Origin: JADYZU01 sp964540965
GTDB lineage: Bacteria; Pseudomonadota; Alphaproteobacteria; Rhodobacterales; Rhodobacteraceae
DNA: 64,000 nt
Direction: 5' to 3'
Assembly: GCA_964540965.1 (NCBI GenBank)
Contig: CAZIOT010000014.1
Span: 39,921 to 103,920, forward strand
Below, in pieces: positions 27,304 through 36,331 of the stretch (within the stretch, counting starts at the first letter, position 1; the number at the start of each line of letters is the position of its first letter). The position numbers and the translations under genes were made by a program. Under the pieces are notes generated by a model. It worked only from the letters and a program-made list of their open reading frames with translations. It did no database searches and was not told where the DNA came from.

Positions 27304-27620
27304 CTTCGCGAGGATCGCGGCGCAAACACCCAAGACGAAGACAAGCGCGAAGTTCATGTGGGAATCCCGTGAGTCGCGGCCATCTTCGCAAAGTCGGGTT
27401 AACAGAACATTAATGGAACTGAGAGCGAACAAAAAAGAAACTTCTGGCCGAAATCGCATGCCAGTGGCACCCTACCTGCATGAACGCAGCGATTCGGCAT
27501 TCCCTCTTGCGGTTCCCGGTGGTCGGTCTCCGGCGACGGCTTCGGCCCGTAGATGTCGTTTTTCTGCTCCATCTTCGCGGCTTTCACGCTCTAATGCGGC
27601 GGATAGCAGCGGGGCTTGCC
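27304..27620 (+). promoter_or_regulatory. 317-bp regulatory region before sdaA, with perfect CtrA-type site
   Basis: No gene is recognised here. A perfect CtrA full site TTAA-N7-TTAA lies at 27399-27413 (TTAACAGAACATTAA), flanked by an A-rich patch unlike the surrounding GC-rich DNA. GANTC motifs (GAATC 27362-27366, GAGTC 27371-27375) lie just upstream. The serine dehydratase frame is open back to 27480, but the extra residues are Arg-rich and unlike the family. Confidence 0.55.
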
Positions 27621-28994
27621 ATGTTCCTGTCGGTCTTTGACCTGTTCAAGGTGGGCGTCGGCCCGTCCTCTTCGCATACGATCGGGCCGATGGTCGCGGG
27701 CGCCCGCTTTCTCGACCACCTGCGCCGCCAGCCGTTCCGTGTGCATGGCCTGAAGGCCAGCTTGCATGGCTCGCTGGCCTTCACGGGCATCGGCCATGCC
27801 ACCGACCGGGCGGTGATCCTCGGTCTCGCCGGCTTTCGCGCCGACGACTATGACGCCGCCCGTGCCGAAACCGAACTGGACCGCATCCGGAAAGAGGGCA
27901 CGGTGCGGCCCCCCGGCCTGCCCGAACTGGCCTTTCTGCCGGATCGCGACCTGCACTTCGACTATGGCCCCGCCTTGCCGGGGCATGCCAACGGCCTGAT
28001 TCTGCGGGCAACCGACGCAGAGGGCGATACTATCGCCGAGGTGACCTATTACTCCGTCGGTGGCGGATTTGTCGTGACAGCGCAGGAACTTGCCGCCGGC
28101 AAGGACCGCGACGACGGGCCGCCGGTGCCGTTTCCCTTCCGCTCGGCGCGCGAGATGTTGGACATGGCTGCGGAATCGGGGCTGAGCATCGCCCGGATGA
28201 AACGGCAGAACGAGCTTACCCGGCATAGCGGCGCGCAGATCGACAGCGGTTTGCAGCGCGTCTGGCAGGTGATGTCCGCGTGCATCGACCGCGGTCTGGC
28301 GAAGGACGGTATCCTGCCCGGCGGCCTGAAAGTGCGGCGGCGCGCGAAGGGCATCCATGAAAAGCTGCTCGCGGAACGCGGTATGAACCTGGTCGCTCCG
28401 CATGTCATCAACGACTGGATGAGCGTCTATGCCATGGCGGTGAACGAGGAAAACGCCGCCGGCGGCCAGGTGGTGACCGCGCCGACCAATGGCGCCGCAG
28501 GCGTGGTTCCGGCGACGATCCGCTACTGGCTTGACCATGTTCCGGGCGCCTCTGTGACCAAGGTAGGCGATTTCCTTCTGACTGCTGCCGCGATCGGCGG
28601 CCTCATCAAGTTCAACGCGTCGATTTCCGGCGCTGAATGCGGTTGCCAGGCCGAGGTCGGATCGGCCAGCGCCATGGCCGCCGCTGGTCTGGCGGCCGTG
28701 CTGGGCGGTACGACCGAACAGGTCGAGAATGCCGCAGAAATCGCGTTGGAACATCACCTTGGCATGACTTGCGATCCGATCCGCGGCCTCGTGCAGGTGC
28801 CCTGCATCGAACGCAACGGCCTTGGCGCGATCAAGGCGGTATCCGCGGCCAGCCTCTCGCTGCGCGGCGATGGCAGCCATCTGGTGCCGCTTGATGCCGC
28901 GATCGAGACGATGCGCCAGACCGGCGCCGACATGAGCGAGAAGTACAAGGAGACGGCGTTGGGGGGGCTGGCCGTGAATGTGCCGAATTGCTGA
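27621..28994 (+). CDS. sdaA: L-serine ammonia-lyase (iron-sulfur dependent, single chain)
   Basis: Converts L-serine to pyruvate and ammonia. 457 aa, with beta and alpha domains fused as in Escherichia coli SdaA. The N-terminal motif VGVGPSSSHTIGPM and the catalytic-domain signatures AAGGQVVTAPTNGAAG and GCQAEVGSASAMAA are present. Likely 4Fe-4S ligands are among Cys340, Cys342, Cys384 and Cys395. Start placed at ATG 27621 because family members begin with MFLSVFDLFK. The gene is followed by 409 bp without a gene. A CtrA-type site lies about 210 bp upstream. Confidence 0.94.
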   Translation: MFLSVFDLFKVGVGPSSSHTIGPMVAGARFLDHLRRQPFRVHGLKASLHGSLAFTGIGHATDRAVILGLAGFRADDYDAARAETELDRIRKEGTVRPPGLPELAFLPDRDLHFDYGPALPGHANGLILRATDAEGDTIAEVTYYSVGGGFVVTAQELAAGKDRDDGPPVPFPFRSAREMLDMAAESGLSIARMKRQNELTRHSGAQIDSGLQRVWQVMSACIDRGLAKDGILPGGLKVRRRAKGIHEKLLAERGMNLVAPHVINDWMSVYAMAVNEENAAGGQVVTAPTNGAAGVVPATIRYWLDHVPGASVTKVGDFLLTAAAIGGLIKFNASISGAECGCQAEVGSASAMAAAGLAAVLGGTTEQVENAAEIALEHHLGMTCDPIRGLVQVPCIERNGLGAIKAVSAASLSLRGDGSHLVPLDAAIETMRQTGADMSEKYKETALGGLAVNVPNC

Positions 28995-29403
28995 GCCGCG
29001 GTTCCGCCCGCGGGGCAAGGCACGGTGGGGATTGGCGGCGCCGCCCGAAGATGGTCCAAAGCCGGGTCAGACCTGTCGCGCTGAGGTAGTTCGGGAGCGG
29101 TGCGTCAGTCGCCACCTCCTGCCGTCCTTACCCAAAGCCGTGCATTGGCCGCCCGACGACCGGAACATCCGCTCAGCCCGCTCAGCCCGCTCAGCCCGCT
29201 CAGCCCGCTCAGCCCGCGAAGGCAGTGCCGACGCGACATCTCGTGACAAGCGCAACCCGCTTCGCCGGCTCACGCCAGCAGCGGACCGGAACCGGCATCG
29301 GGACCGACGAGGCCTCGGACTGCCTTCGGATCTCCGGCCGGCTTCGGCGCTTGCGCTTCCCGGCCGAGGCGGTGAAGCTTGGGCAAATTGATGAAGGCAC
29401 CGC
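28995..29403. other. 409-bp gene-free region with a 9-bp tandem repeat
   Basis: No coding or RNA gene is supported between sdaA and the next transporter. The only structure seen is a short tandem array (29171-29215), listed separately. Confidence 0.5.
29171..29215. repeat. Five perfect tandem copies of a 9-bp unit
   Basis: GCTCAGCCC repeated five times without mismatch in non-coding DNA. Such arrays commonly vary in copy number by slipped replication; no function is evident. Confidence 0.9.
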
Positions 29404-30351
29404 ATGACCCTGGACCGGCCGCTGTTCGGCATTGCCCTGATGATCGGCTTCTGCGTCACCGCGCCGCTGATCGACGTGTTTTCGAAACTCGCCACGGCGA
29501 CGGTTCCGGTCGCGATGATCACGGCCGCGCGCTTTCTGGTGCAGGGCGCGGTGATGCTGCCGGCTGCACTCCTCCTCGGTCACGGCCTGCGGCCGCCGCG
29601 CGGCGTGATGCCATTGCTTGCCCTGCGGGCGCTTTGCGTTACCGCCTCGACCTTTTCCTTCGTGTCGGCGGTGCAGGTGATGCCGATCGCCGATGCGCTG
29701 GCAATCGCCTTTGTCGAACCCTTCATCATCATGCTCTGGGGCCGGTTCGTGATGGGCGAACCGGTCGGCACCCGCCGGCTGGTGGCAAGCATAGTCGGCT
29801 TTGCCGGCGTGCTTCTGGTCATCCAGCCCAGCTTCGAACGGTTCGGGCCGGTCGCGCTCTGGCCGCTCGGCACGGCTTTTTCCTTTGCCTTCTATATCCT
29901 TGTCACCCGCCGCCTGTCGGCGCGGATGCATCCGGTGCCGATGCAGATGCACACCTCCTGGCTGGCGGTGCTGATCTGCATCCCGGCCATCGCGCTGATC
30001 GATGCCCCGGCCTTTGCCATGGTCACGCCACAGGGCAGCGCCTGGGTCTGGCTGCTGGGCGTCGGCCTCGCCTCGGCGGCCAGCCACATGCTGATGACCT
30101 TTGCCCTGCGCGCGGCGCCCTCGACGCTGCTGGCACCGCTGCACTACCTCGAACTCGTCAGCGCGGTGACGCTGGGCTACCTGATCTGGGGCGACTTTCC
30201 CAATCCCGTGGCCTGGGCGGGGATCGGCATCGTCATCGGCTCTGGCCTTTACATCATCCACCGCGAACGGATCGCCGCGCGGCATCGGGCCAGCGCGGCG
30301 CCGCCCGCAACGCGGCAACCGCCGGATCCAGCGCCGCACGGGGCAGGATGA
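29404..30351 (+). CDS. EamA/DMT-superfamily transporter
   Basis: 315-aa inner-membrane protein with about ten membrane helices in two EamA repeats. Typical motifs are ITAARFLVQGAVMLPAALLL early in the first half and a second-half ending LLAPLHYLELVSAVTLGYLIWGDFPNPVAWAGIGIVIGSGLYI. The C-terminal tail after the last helix (from HRERIAARH) is Arg/Pro-rich and its final 98 bases overlap, in the opposite direction, the 3' end of the thiamine pyrophosphokinase gene. Substrate unknown. Confidence 0.9.
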   Translation: MTLDRPLFGIALMIGFCVTAPLIDVFSKLATATVPVAMITAARFLVQGAVMLPAALLLGHGLRPPRGVMPLLALRALCVTASTFSFVSAVQVMPIADALAIAFVEPFIIMLWGRFVMGEPVGTRRLVASIVGFAGVLLVIQPSFERFGPVALWPLGTAFSFAFYILVTRRLSARMHPVPMQMHTSWLAVLICIPAIALIDAPAFAMVTPQGSAWVWLLGVGLASAASHMLMTFALRAAPSTLLAPLHYLELVSAVTLGYLIWGDFPNPVAWAGIGIVIGSGLYIIHRERIAARHRASAAPPATRQPPDPAPHGAG

Positions 30352-30952
30352 CGAGCATCCGCGGCTGGTCGGCGACAAGGAAGCCCCGGCCCCCGGGCCC
30401 CATGGCGTTCGAGGTGCCGATGCGGCCGTCGGGTCGGAAATCCAGCCCGTCGGTCGGCCAGACGAGCCCGGTCGAGCGGACGGGCGCCGCGCCCATCGGG
30501 AACAGCGACACCGGCATGCCCACGGCCAGCCGCAGGTTCAGTTGCGGCGGGCAAAGGAACGTCAGACTGTCCCGCCCGAGGATCAGGCAGGGCCGGTCGG
30601 GATGGCGCAGCAACGTGTTCAGCGCCGCGAGTTCGTGGTCGAAACGACCGCCGGAAAAGCCGACGGCCACCACCAGCGGCGCCACGATATGGCGCAGCGC
30701 CTTGTCGAAATCGGTGGTCTCCTGCTCTTGCACCGCAAAAAGCCGGTCGGCAAAGCGGCTGCGTGCCGCCTCCGACAGGGAATCGAGGTCGCCGATCACC
30801 GCCTCGGGCGCAACGCCAGCGGCAAGGCAGGCGTCGGCCCCGGCATCCGCCGCGACGACACGGGGCGCCACCGCCCGCGCCGCGGCCAGATCATCGTTGC
30901 CGGATGGCGCCCCGCCGATCAGCGTCACCGGTTCCGTGGCGTGGACAATCAT
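30254..30952 (-). CDS. thiN: Thiamine pyrophosphokinase
   Basis: Transfers pyrophosphate from ATP to thiamine, giving thiamine diphosphate. 232 aa. Family features: N-terminal GGAPSGNDDLAAARA, the acidic substrate-binding motif VVAADAGADACLAAG followed by AVIGDLDSLSE, and TDFDKALRHI. The C-terminal half contains the beta-rich thiamine-binding domain (NLRLAVGMPVSLFPMG). ATG start at 30952. The last 98 bases overlap the 3' end of the convergent transporter gene. Divergent from the acidic-protein gene across 150 bp. No other thiamine genes are nearby. Confidence 0.88.
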   Translation of the reverse strand: MIVHATEPVTLIGGAPSGNDDLAAARAVAPRVVAADAGADACLAAGVAPEAVIGDLDSLSEAARSRFADRLFAVQEQETTDFDKALRHIVAPLVVAVGFSGGRFDHELAALNTLLRHPDRPCLILGRDSLTFLCPPQLNLRLAVGMPVSLFPMGAAPVRSTGLVWPTDGLDFRPDGRIGTSNAMGPGGRGFLVADQPRMLVILPRAALDPAVAALRAAPRWPDAARRSVRGG

Positions 30953-31102
30953 GCTGCCTGACCCAAGATTGACGCCGCAAGCGCGGCTTGCCGCAAAAGC
31001 GCCTTGAAATGATCCCGCCGGTTTCCATCTTTCGTTCCGCTTTGGGAACCAATCCACGGTAAACAGGAACCGGGTGGCAAGGGACAGGAAGCGAGCGAAC
31101 AC

Positions 31103-33445
31103 ATGGTGGGATCCCACAAGATTCTGACCGTCTCGTATGGAACATTCTCGTGTACTCTTGAAGGGTTCGAGGATTCGTTCGGGACGATGAAGGCGATTGC
31201 GGAGTATTTCCGCGATCTTGCCGCCGATGACAGGTATTTCGGCGCCGAACCGCCAACCCCCGATGCCGAGATGCTGGCGCGCATCGCCGAGCGCGAGATC
31301 GCCCGCCGCGTCGAGGCGCGGCTTGATTCGAGCGGCATCGTGCTGCGGGTCGGGCAGGCGCTGGACGAGGTTGCCGCCCGCGAAACGCCCGCCGAGGCCG
31401 CGCCCGAGACACCTGACGAGGCCGCGAGCGTCGAGCCTATGGCGCCGCGCGTCCAGCCGCAGCGTGTGGTCGCGATCGAGGAGGCGGCCCCCGCCGCGCC
31501 GCGACCGATGCCGGCGATGCAACAGCCGCCCGCGCATCCGGATTCCGACAGTATCGCCGCCAAGCTCGAGCGCATCCGCGCCGTGGTCGGCCGCCAACCG
31601 GCCCGAATCGACGCCGGCGATGCCGAGGACAACGCCCCCGCGCCGGTCATCGTCGCCCCGACTCTGGTCGAGGCGGATCTGGCCGAACCGCCTGCCCTGA
31701 AGATCGAGGAAGCGGTCGCGCCGGAAGCGGAAGTCGAACCGGAGATGGTGGCGCCGCCCGAGGCGGAAGCAGAGCCGGAGATCCTGGCGCCGGTCGCGGC
31801 TGCACCCGAGGCAGAGCCGGAGCTTGTGGCGCCAGCCGCACCCGAAGTTGTAGCCGAGGCAGAGATGGCGGCGCCGGTCGCCGAGGCGCCGGTTGCGGAG
31901 CCCGAACCCGCGGTCGCCGAGCCCCCCGCCGCCGCGGCACCCGCCGCACCGCCGGTGCGGGCACGGGTGATCCGCATGCGCCGGGCCGACTTTGACAAGG
32001 CGCTGGAATCCGGCGCCGTGCTGACCGCCGCGCCGCTGGTCGAAGGCGCCGACGACCTGCCGCAGGCGGCAGAACCGCCGGCACCCGCCGCCAGCGCGCT
32101 GTCGGCCGAGGCCGAGGCCGCTCTGCTGGCGGAACTGGCCGAGCTGGAAACCGATGGCGTCGATCCGGTCGAGGCTTTCGGCGGCGACGACGCGGACAGT
32201 GACGACATCGACCTGGACGCGGACGTCAGCGCGCCCGAGACCGACGAGGCGATCCTTGCCGCCGTCGGCGCCGACACGGTCGAGGCGGACGCGGCGGAGG
32301 AGGAGGCGATCCTGTCGGCCATCGACAGCGAGATGGCCGAGGACGAGGCCGATTTCGACGCCGCTTCCCTTGCCGAGGCGCTGGGCGATGTCGAAGAAGC
32401 GGTGGCGGACGAGGCCGCCGATTTCGACCCCGCCGCCTTTGCGCAATCGCTGGGCGATGCCGAGGAGCCGGTGGCCGAGGACGCCGGGGTTGCCGATTTC
32501 GACGCCGCCGCCTTTGCCGAATCGCTGGGCGATGTTGAAGTGCCGGTGGCCGTCGAGGAAACGGCTGAGTTCGACGAGGTTGCCGAAGCCGAGACCGCGA
32601 CGGATGACCTGACCGAAGAGGTTTCTGCCGAGGCTGTTGCCCAGGACACCGACGAACCCGCCGCCGACATCCTGTCGCGCATCGTCGCCTCGGTCGGGCC
32701 CGAAACGGCCGAACCCCGGGCCGAGGACGCGGCGGATGATGCCCATGCCCATCTGCGCGGCGAACCCGATGCCGATGCCGCGGCGATGGACCGCTTGCTG
32801 CAACGGACCGAGGCCGGCATGGCCGATCCGGCCGCCAAGGGCCGGCGCGAAGCCCTGGCGAGCCTCAAGGCCGCCGTCGCCGCGACCGAGGCCGCCCGCC
32901 GTCTGGGCGAGTTCGAGGAAGATGGCGAAGAGGTCGAGAACGCCTTCCGCGACGATCTGCGGCAGGTGGTGCGGCCGCGCCGTCCGGTGATGCCCGGCGC
33001 CCATAATGCCGCGGCGACCGAACGGCCGCGGCCGGCGCCGCTGAAACTGGTTGCGGCGCAGCGGGTCGATCTGCCGCAGGTGCGCGAAACACCGGTGGTG
33101 CCGGTGCGTCCGCGCCGGGTGACCTCTGCCGCCGAGCCGGTGCAGCCCGCCCCGCTGGCCACGACCAACTTTGCCGATTTTGCCGCCGAGATGGGGGCAA
33201 AGAACCTGGGCGACCTGCTCGAGGCCGCCGCCGCCTATACCGCCTTCGTCGAAGGGGTCGAGGATTTCTCGCGCCCGCAGGTGATGAAGAAGGTCACCCA
33301 GCTCGACCCGGACGCCTGGAGCCGCGAGGACACCCTGCGGTCCTTTGGCACGCTGCTGCGCGACGGGCGGATCACGCAGACGGGCATGGGGCGGTTCCAG
33401 GTTGCCGCCGACACCAGGTTCAACCCGCAGCGCCGCGCCGGGTAA
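31103..33445 (+). CDS. Conserved N-terminal domain fused to a long acidic low-complexity protein, function unknown
   Basis: 780 aa, not assigned to a functional family. The first 80 residues look conserved and folded (ILTVSYGTFSCTLEGFEDSF, then MKAIAEYFRDLAADDRYFG). A roughly 500-residue Ala/Glu/Pro/Asp-rich, probably disordered stretch follows, containing three imperfect repeats of the form DFDxAxxAxxLGDxE (nt about 32350-32540). The C-terminal approximately 90 residues again look folded (NLGDLLEAAAAYTAFVEG, then RPQVMKKVTQLDPDAW). No signal peptide or membrane segment. It ends in a clear terminator and is divergent from thiN. A scaffold or localisation role is only a guess. Confidence 0.75.
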   Translation: MVGSHKILTVSYGTFSCTLEGFEDSFGTMKAIAEYFRDLAADDRYFGAEPPTPDAEMLARIAEREIARRVEARLDSSGIVLRVGQALDEVAARETPAEAAPETPDEAASVEPMAPRVQPQRVVAIEEAAPAAPRPMPAMQQPPAHPDSDSIAAKLERIRAVVGRQPARIDAGDAEDNAPAPVIVAPTLVEADLAEPPALKIEEAVAPEAEVEPEMVAPPEAEAEPEILAPVAAAPEAEPELVAPAAPEVVAEAEMAAPVAEAPVAEPEPAVAEPPAAAAPAAPPVRARVIRMRRADFDKALESGAVLTAAPLVEGADDLPQAAEPPAPAASALSAEAEAALLAELAELETDGVDPVEAFGGDDADSDDIDLDADVSAPETDEAILAAVGADTVEADAAEEEAILSAIDSEMAEDEADFDAASLAEALGDVEEAVADEAADFDPAAFAQSLGDAEEPVAEDAGVADFDAAAFAESLGDVEVPVAVEETAEFDEVAEAETATDDLTEEVSAEAVAQDTDEPAADILSRIVASVGPETAEPRAEDAADDAHAHLRGEPDADAAAMDRLLQRTEAGMADPAAKGRREALASLKAAVAATEAARRLGEFEEDGEEVENAFRDDLRQVVRPRRPVMPGAHNAAATERPRPAPLKLVAAQRVDLPQVRETPVVPVRPRRVTSAAEPVQPAPLATTNFADFAAEMGAKNLGDLLEAAAAYTAFVEGVEDFSRPQVMKKVTQLDPDAWSREDTLRSFGTLLRDGRITQTGMGRFQVAADTRFNPQRRAG

Positions 33446-33465
33446 GCCGTTGACCGAAAAGGTGG

Positions 33466-33495
33466 AAGGGCCGGGGGAAACCCCGGCCCTTCTGC
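33466..33495 (+). terminator. Intrinsic terminator after the acidic-protein gene
   Basis: Perfect 11-bp stem (AAGGGCCGGGG / CCCCGGCCCTT) closing a GAAA tetraloop at 33477-33480, followed by a short CTGCT tail. It sits between convergent genes. Confidence 0.75.
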
Positions 33496-33722
33496 TATTC
33501 CTCGGGCGGGGCGTCGGGGTCGGCCTTGCCGACGCCGACAAAGACAAAGCGCAGGGGCAGCGCCCAGAGCACGCCGAACACCACATAAAGCAGCAGTTCG
33601 ATCCAGATCGGCGGCCGGTCGAGCATGTTCATCACCGTGACCACGACGACGACATAGATCGGCAGCCCCACCGCCAGCACCAGCAAGGACAGTCTTTTCC
33701 GGGTCTTGTAGGGCAGCGCCAT
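33495..33722 (-). CDS. DUF2842 small membrane protein
   Basis: 75-aa protein with two membrane segments (LSLLVLAVGLPIYVVVVVTV and IELLLYVVFGVLWALPLRFV) and a short acidic C terminus. It matches the DUF2842 family, restricted to alphaproteobacteria and of unknown function. It lies 4 bp downstream of purA on the same strand and is probably co-transcribed with it. Confidence 0.85.
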   Translation of the reverse strand: MALPYKTRKRLSLLVLAVGLPIYVVVVVTVMNMLDRPPIWIELLLYVVFGVLWALPLRFVFVGVGKADPDAPPEE

Positions 33723-33726
33723 CGGC

Positions 33727-35019
33727 CTAGTCCGCGAAGGGGTCGGTGACGAGGATGGTGTCGTCGCGTTCGGGCGAGGTCGACACCAGCGCGACCGGGC
33801 ACTGGATCAATTCCTCGATCCGGCGGACATACTTGATCGCCTGCGCCGGCAGTTCCGACCACGACCGCGCCCCGGCGGTCGAGCCCTTCCAGCCCTCGAA
33901 GGTTTCATAGACCGGCCGGCAGCGGGCCTGCGCCTCGGCCGCGGTGGGCAGGTAGTCGAGGATCTGGCCGTCCAGGTCATAGCCGGTGCAGATCTTCAGT
34001 TCCTCAAGCCCGTCAAGCACGTCCATCTTGGTCAGCGCGATGCCGTTGACGCCTGAAAGCGCGCAGGTCTGGCGCACCAGCACCGCGTCGAACCAGCCGC
34101 AGCGCCGGTTGCGGCCCGTCACGGTGCCGCGTTCGTGGCCCTTTTCCCGCAGGTAATCGCCGGTCGCGTCCAGCAGTTCGGCCGGAAACGGCCCTTCGCC
34201 CACCCGGGTCGTATAGGCCTTGACGATGCCCAGCACAAAGCCGACCGCCGACGGGCCAAGCCCGGTGCCGGTCGCCGCCATCCCCGCCAGCGTGGTCGAG
34301 GATGTGACGAAGGGATAGGTGCCGAAATCGACGTCCAGAAGCGAGCCTTGCGCGCCCTCGAACAGGATGCGCTTGCCGGATTTGCGCTTTTCGTTCAGCA
34401 CCTTCCACACCGGGGCGGCAAAGGGCAGCACCTTGGGCGCAATGGCGACCAGTTGCGCCTTGAGTTCGGCGCCGTCGATCTCGTCCATGCCCAGCCCGCG
34501 GCGCAGCGCGTTGTGATGGGTCAGAAGCCGCAGGATGCGTGCATCAAGCGTCGCCTCGTCGGCCAGGTCGGCGACACGGATCGCGCGGCGGCCGACCTTG
34601 TCCTCATAGGCCGGGCCGATGCCGCGGCCGGTGGTGCCGATCCGCGCCACCGCATTCGACGATTCGCGGGCACGGTCGAGTTCGCCATGCAGCGGCAGGA
34701 TCAGCGCCGCATTCTCGGCGATCATCAGGTTGTCGGGGGTGACGGTCACGCCCTGCCCGCCGATCCTGTCGATCTCAGTGACCAGCGCCCAGGGATCAAG
34801 CACGACGCCATTGCCGATCACCGACAGCTTGCCCTCGCGCAGGATGCCCGAAGGCAGCAGCGACAGCTTGTAAACCACGCCGTCGATGACCAGCGTGTGC
34901 CCGGCGTTGTGGCCGCCCTGGAAGCGGGCGATGACATCGGCGCGTTCGGAGAGCCAGTCGACGATCTTGCCCTTGCCCTCGTCGCCCCATTGCGTGCCGA
35001 CGACCACGACATTTGCCAT
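33727..35019 (-). CDS. purA: Adenylosuccinate synthetase
   Basis: Joins IMP and aspartate with GTP hydrolysis, the first committed step to AMP. 430 aa, normal for the family. The N terminus carries the GTP-binding motif VVVVGTQWGDEGKGKIVDWL with the catalytic Asp, followed by FQGGHNAGHTLV. The loops GTTGRGIGPAYEDK and QGSLLDVDFGTYPFVTSS, and the C-terminal guanine-recognition region (LTKMDVLDGLEELKICTGY), are intact. Start at ATG 35019 gives the canonical MANVVVVGTQWG. Confidence 0.97.
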   Translation of the reverse strand: MANVVVVGTQWGDEGKGKIVDWLSERADVIARFQGGHNAGHTLVIDGVVYKLSLLPSGILREGKLSVIGNGVVLDPWALVTEIDRIGGQGVTVTPDNLMIAENAALILPLHGELDRARESSNAVARIGTTGRGIGPAYEDKVGRRAIRVADLADEATLDARILRLLTHHNALRRGLGMDEIDGAELKAQLVAIAPKVLPFAAPVWKVLNEKRKSGKRILFEGAQGSLLDVDFGTYPFVTSSTTLAGMAATGTGLGPSAVGFVLGIVKAYTTRVGEGPFPAELLDATGDYLREKGHERGTVTGRNRRCGWFDAVLVRQTCALSGVNGIALTKMDVLDGLEELKICTGYDLDGQILDYLPTAAEAQARCRPVYETFEGWKGSTAGARSWSELPAQAIKYVRRIEELIQCPVALVSTSPERDDTILVTDPFAD

Positions 35020-35151
35020 TTCAGGCCCCTTCGCTGTTACGGCGTCCCTATAGCGGCGCTGCGCCGGCGGGAAAACCCGATTCTGGTGGCTGGACAGCAT
35101 GGGCCTCGCGGGCCAATGATCGGCCATGCCATTTGAGCCCGGATCATTGCC

Positions 35152-35547
35152 ATGAAACTCGCGCTGCGCTGGATCTTCGCCTTCCTTCTGGTCGCGCTGA
35201 CCTACAACCCGACCGATTTCAACTATGTGCGCTGGGTCAGCCAGAACTTTTCGTCGCAACTGCCGCTGGCGATCCTGCTGGGGCTGCTGCTGGTCGTGGG
35301 CTATGTGGTCTATGTCACCGCCACGCTGCGGTCGATCGGCGTGCTGGGCATGGTGCTGATCCTGGCCATCCTTGCCGCGCTGTTGTGGTTCCTGTTCGAT
35401 CAGGGCCTGTTCGACTGGAACAACCGCGGCATGAACATCTGGCTTGGGGTGATCGCGGTGTCGCTGGTCCTGGGCGTCGGGATGACCTGGGGCCATATCT
35501 GGCGGCGCATTTCCGGCCAGGTCGAGGTCGACGAAAACGACCCGTGA
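35152..35547 (+). CDS. DUF6524-like small integral membrane protein
   Basis: 131 aa with four hydrophobic segments (about 5-20, 37-57, 60-80, 95-115) and a polar C terminus (QVEVDENDP). It resembles a conserved alphaproteobacterial membrane family of unknown function; assignment to DUF6524 is from memory of the pattern ALTYNPTDFNYVRW. Located between purA (divergent) and secG (same strand, 75 bp downstream). Confidence 0.75.
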   Translation: MKLALRWIFAFLLVALTYNPTDFNYVRWVSQNFSSQLPLAILLGLLLVVGYVVYVTATLRSIGVLGMVLILAILAALLWFLFDQGLFDWNNRGMNIWLGVIAVSLVLGVGMTWGHIWRRISGQVEVDENDP

Positions 35548-35622
35548 GGATGCGAAGGGGTTGCCGTCCGGGGGCGGGCCTTCTAGATACGGCGCGTTCG
35601 TCCTGACCCCGGATCGCGCCCA

Positions 35623-36165
35623 ATGGAAAACGTCATCCTTATCGTCCACCTGCTGCTCGCGCTGTCGCTGATCGGCGTGGTGCTGTTGCAGCGGTCCGAA
35701 GGCGGCGGCCTTGGCATGGGCGGCGGCTCTGGCGTGATGACCGGCCGCGGCGCCGCGACGGCGCTGGGCAAGATTACCTGGGGGCTGGCGACGGCCTTCA
35801 TCCTGACCTCGATCGCGCTGACCATCGTTGCGGCGCGCAATTCGGCGGGCGCCTCGGTGCTGGACCGGATCATGGATGCGCCGGCAGCGGCGACCGACAC
35901 CGGCACCCTGGGCGGTGGCAGCCTTTTGCCGCCGGGCAGCGGCGATGCGCCGCTGGTGCCCGCGCCCGCAACGGAAACGCCGGCAACGGAAACGCCCGCC
36001 ACCGAAACGCCCGAGGCCGCGCCGGCGACCGAGGCCCCGGCCGAGGAAGCGGTGCTCGACACCACCGCCCCCGCGGCCGAGGAAGCGGTCGTGGCGCCGG
36101 AGGAAGCCGCCCCTGCAAGCGACGCGGCGACCGACGCGGCGACCGAGCCGGCGGACGGCAACTGA
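35623..36165 (+). CDS. secG: Preprotein translocase subunit SecG
   Basis: Accessory subunit of the SecYEG channel. Two membrane segments (about 2-20 and 50-72) flank the conserved SecG loop LLQRSEGGGLGMGGGSG. The 180-aa length reflects a long Ala/Glu/Thr/Pro-rich C-terminal extension, including three tandem ATETP units, as commonly seen in alphaproteobacterial SecG. It precedes pyrG, a frequent gene order in this group. Confidence 0.92.
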   Translation: MENVILIVHLLLALSLIGVVLLQRSEGGGLGMGGGSGVMTGRGAATALGKITWGLATAFILTSIALTIVAARNSAGASVLDRIMDAPAAATDTGTLGGGSLLPPGSGDAPLVPAPATETPATETPATETPEAAPATEAPAEEAVLDTTAPAAEEAVVAPEEAAPASDAATDAATEPADGN

Positions 36166-36331
36166 TCCCACAAAATGTCGTCCGGTCACCGGGCGGCGCC
36201 GCATGATCTTGCGTCACGGGTTGCGGGCCTCGTGGTTTCCGCGCTATGATGAAATCCCGTGACGGGGCGCTGCTGCGCACCGATTCCTTTGGTCTGGCCG
36301 CTGGTCCGGCCGCAATTCACGGGGGCCTGCC

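Noticed and set aside
20719..27459. Open frame of 2246 codons on the minus strand opposite tamB and mntH
   Set aside because: It runs antisense through well-identified genes, translates to Arg/Gly/Gln-rich sequence without domains, and is explained by GC-rich codon use on the plus strand.
27480..27620. Extended N terminus for the serine dehydratase
   Set aside because: The extra 47 residues are Arg/Leu-rich and not present in the family, whereas ATG 27621 gives the conserved MFLSVFDLFKVG.
30953..33586. Continuation of the thiN frame upstream to 33586 (1110 codons in total)
   Set aside because: Only the last 232 codons match thiamine pyrophosphokinase; the rest is antisense to the acidic-protein gene.
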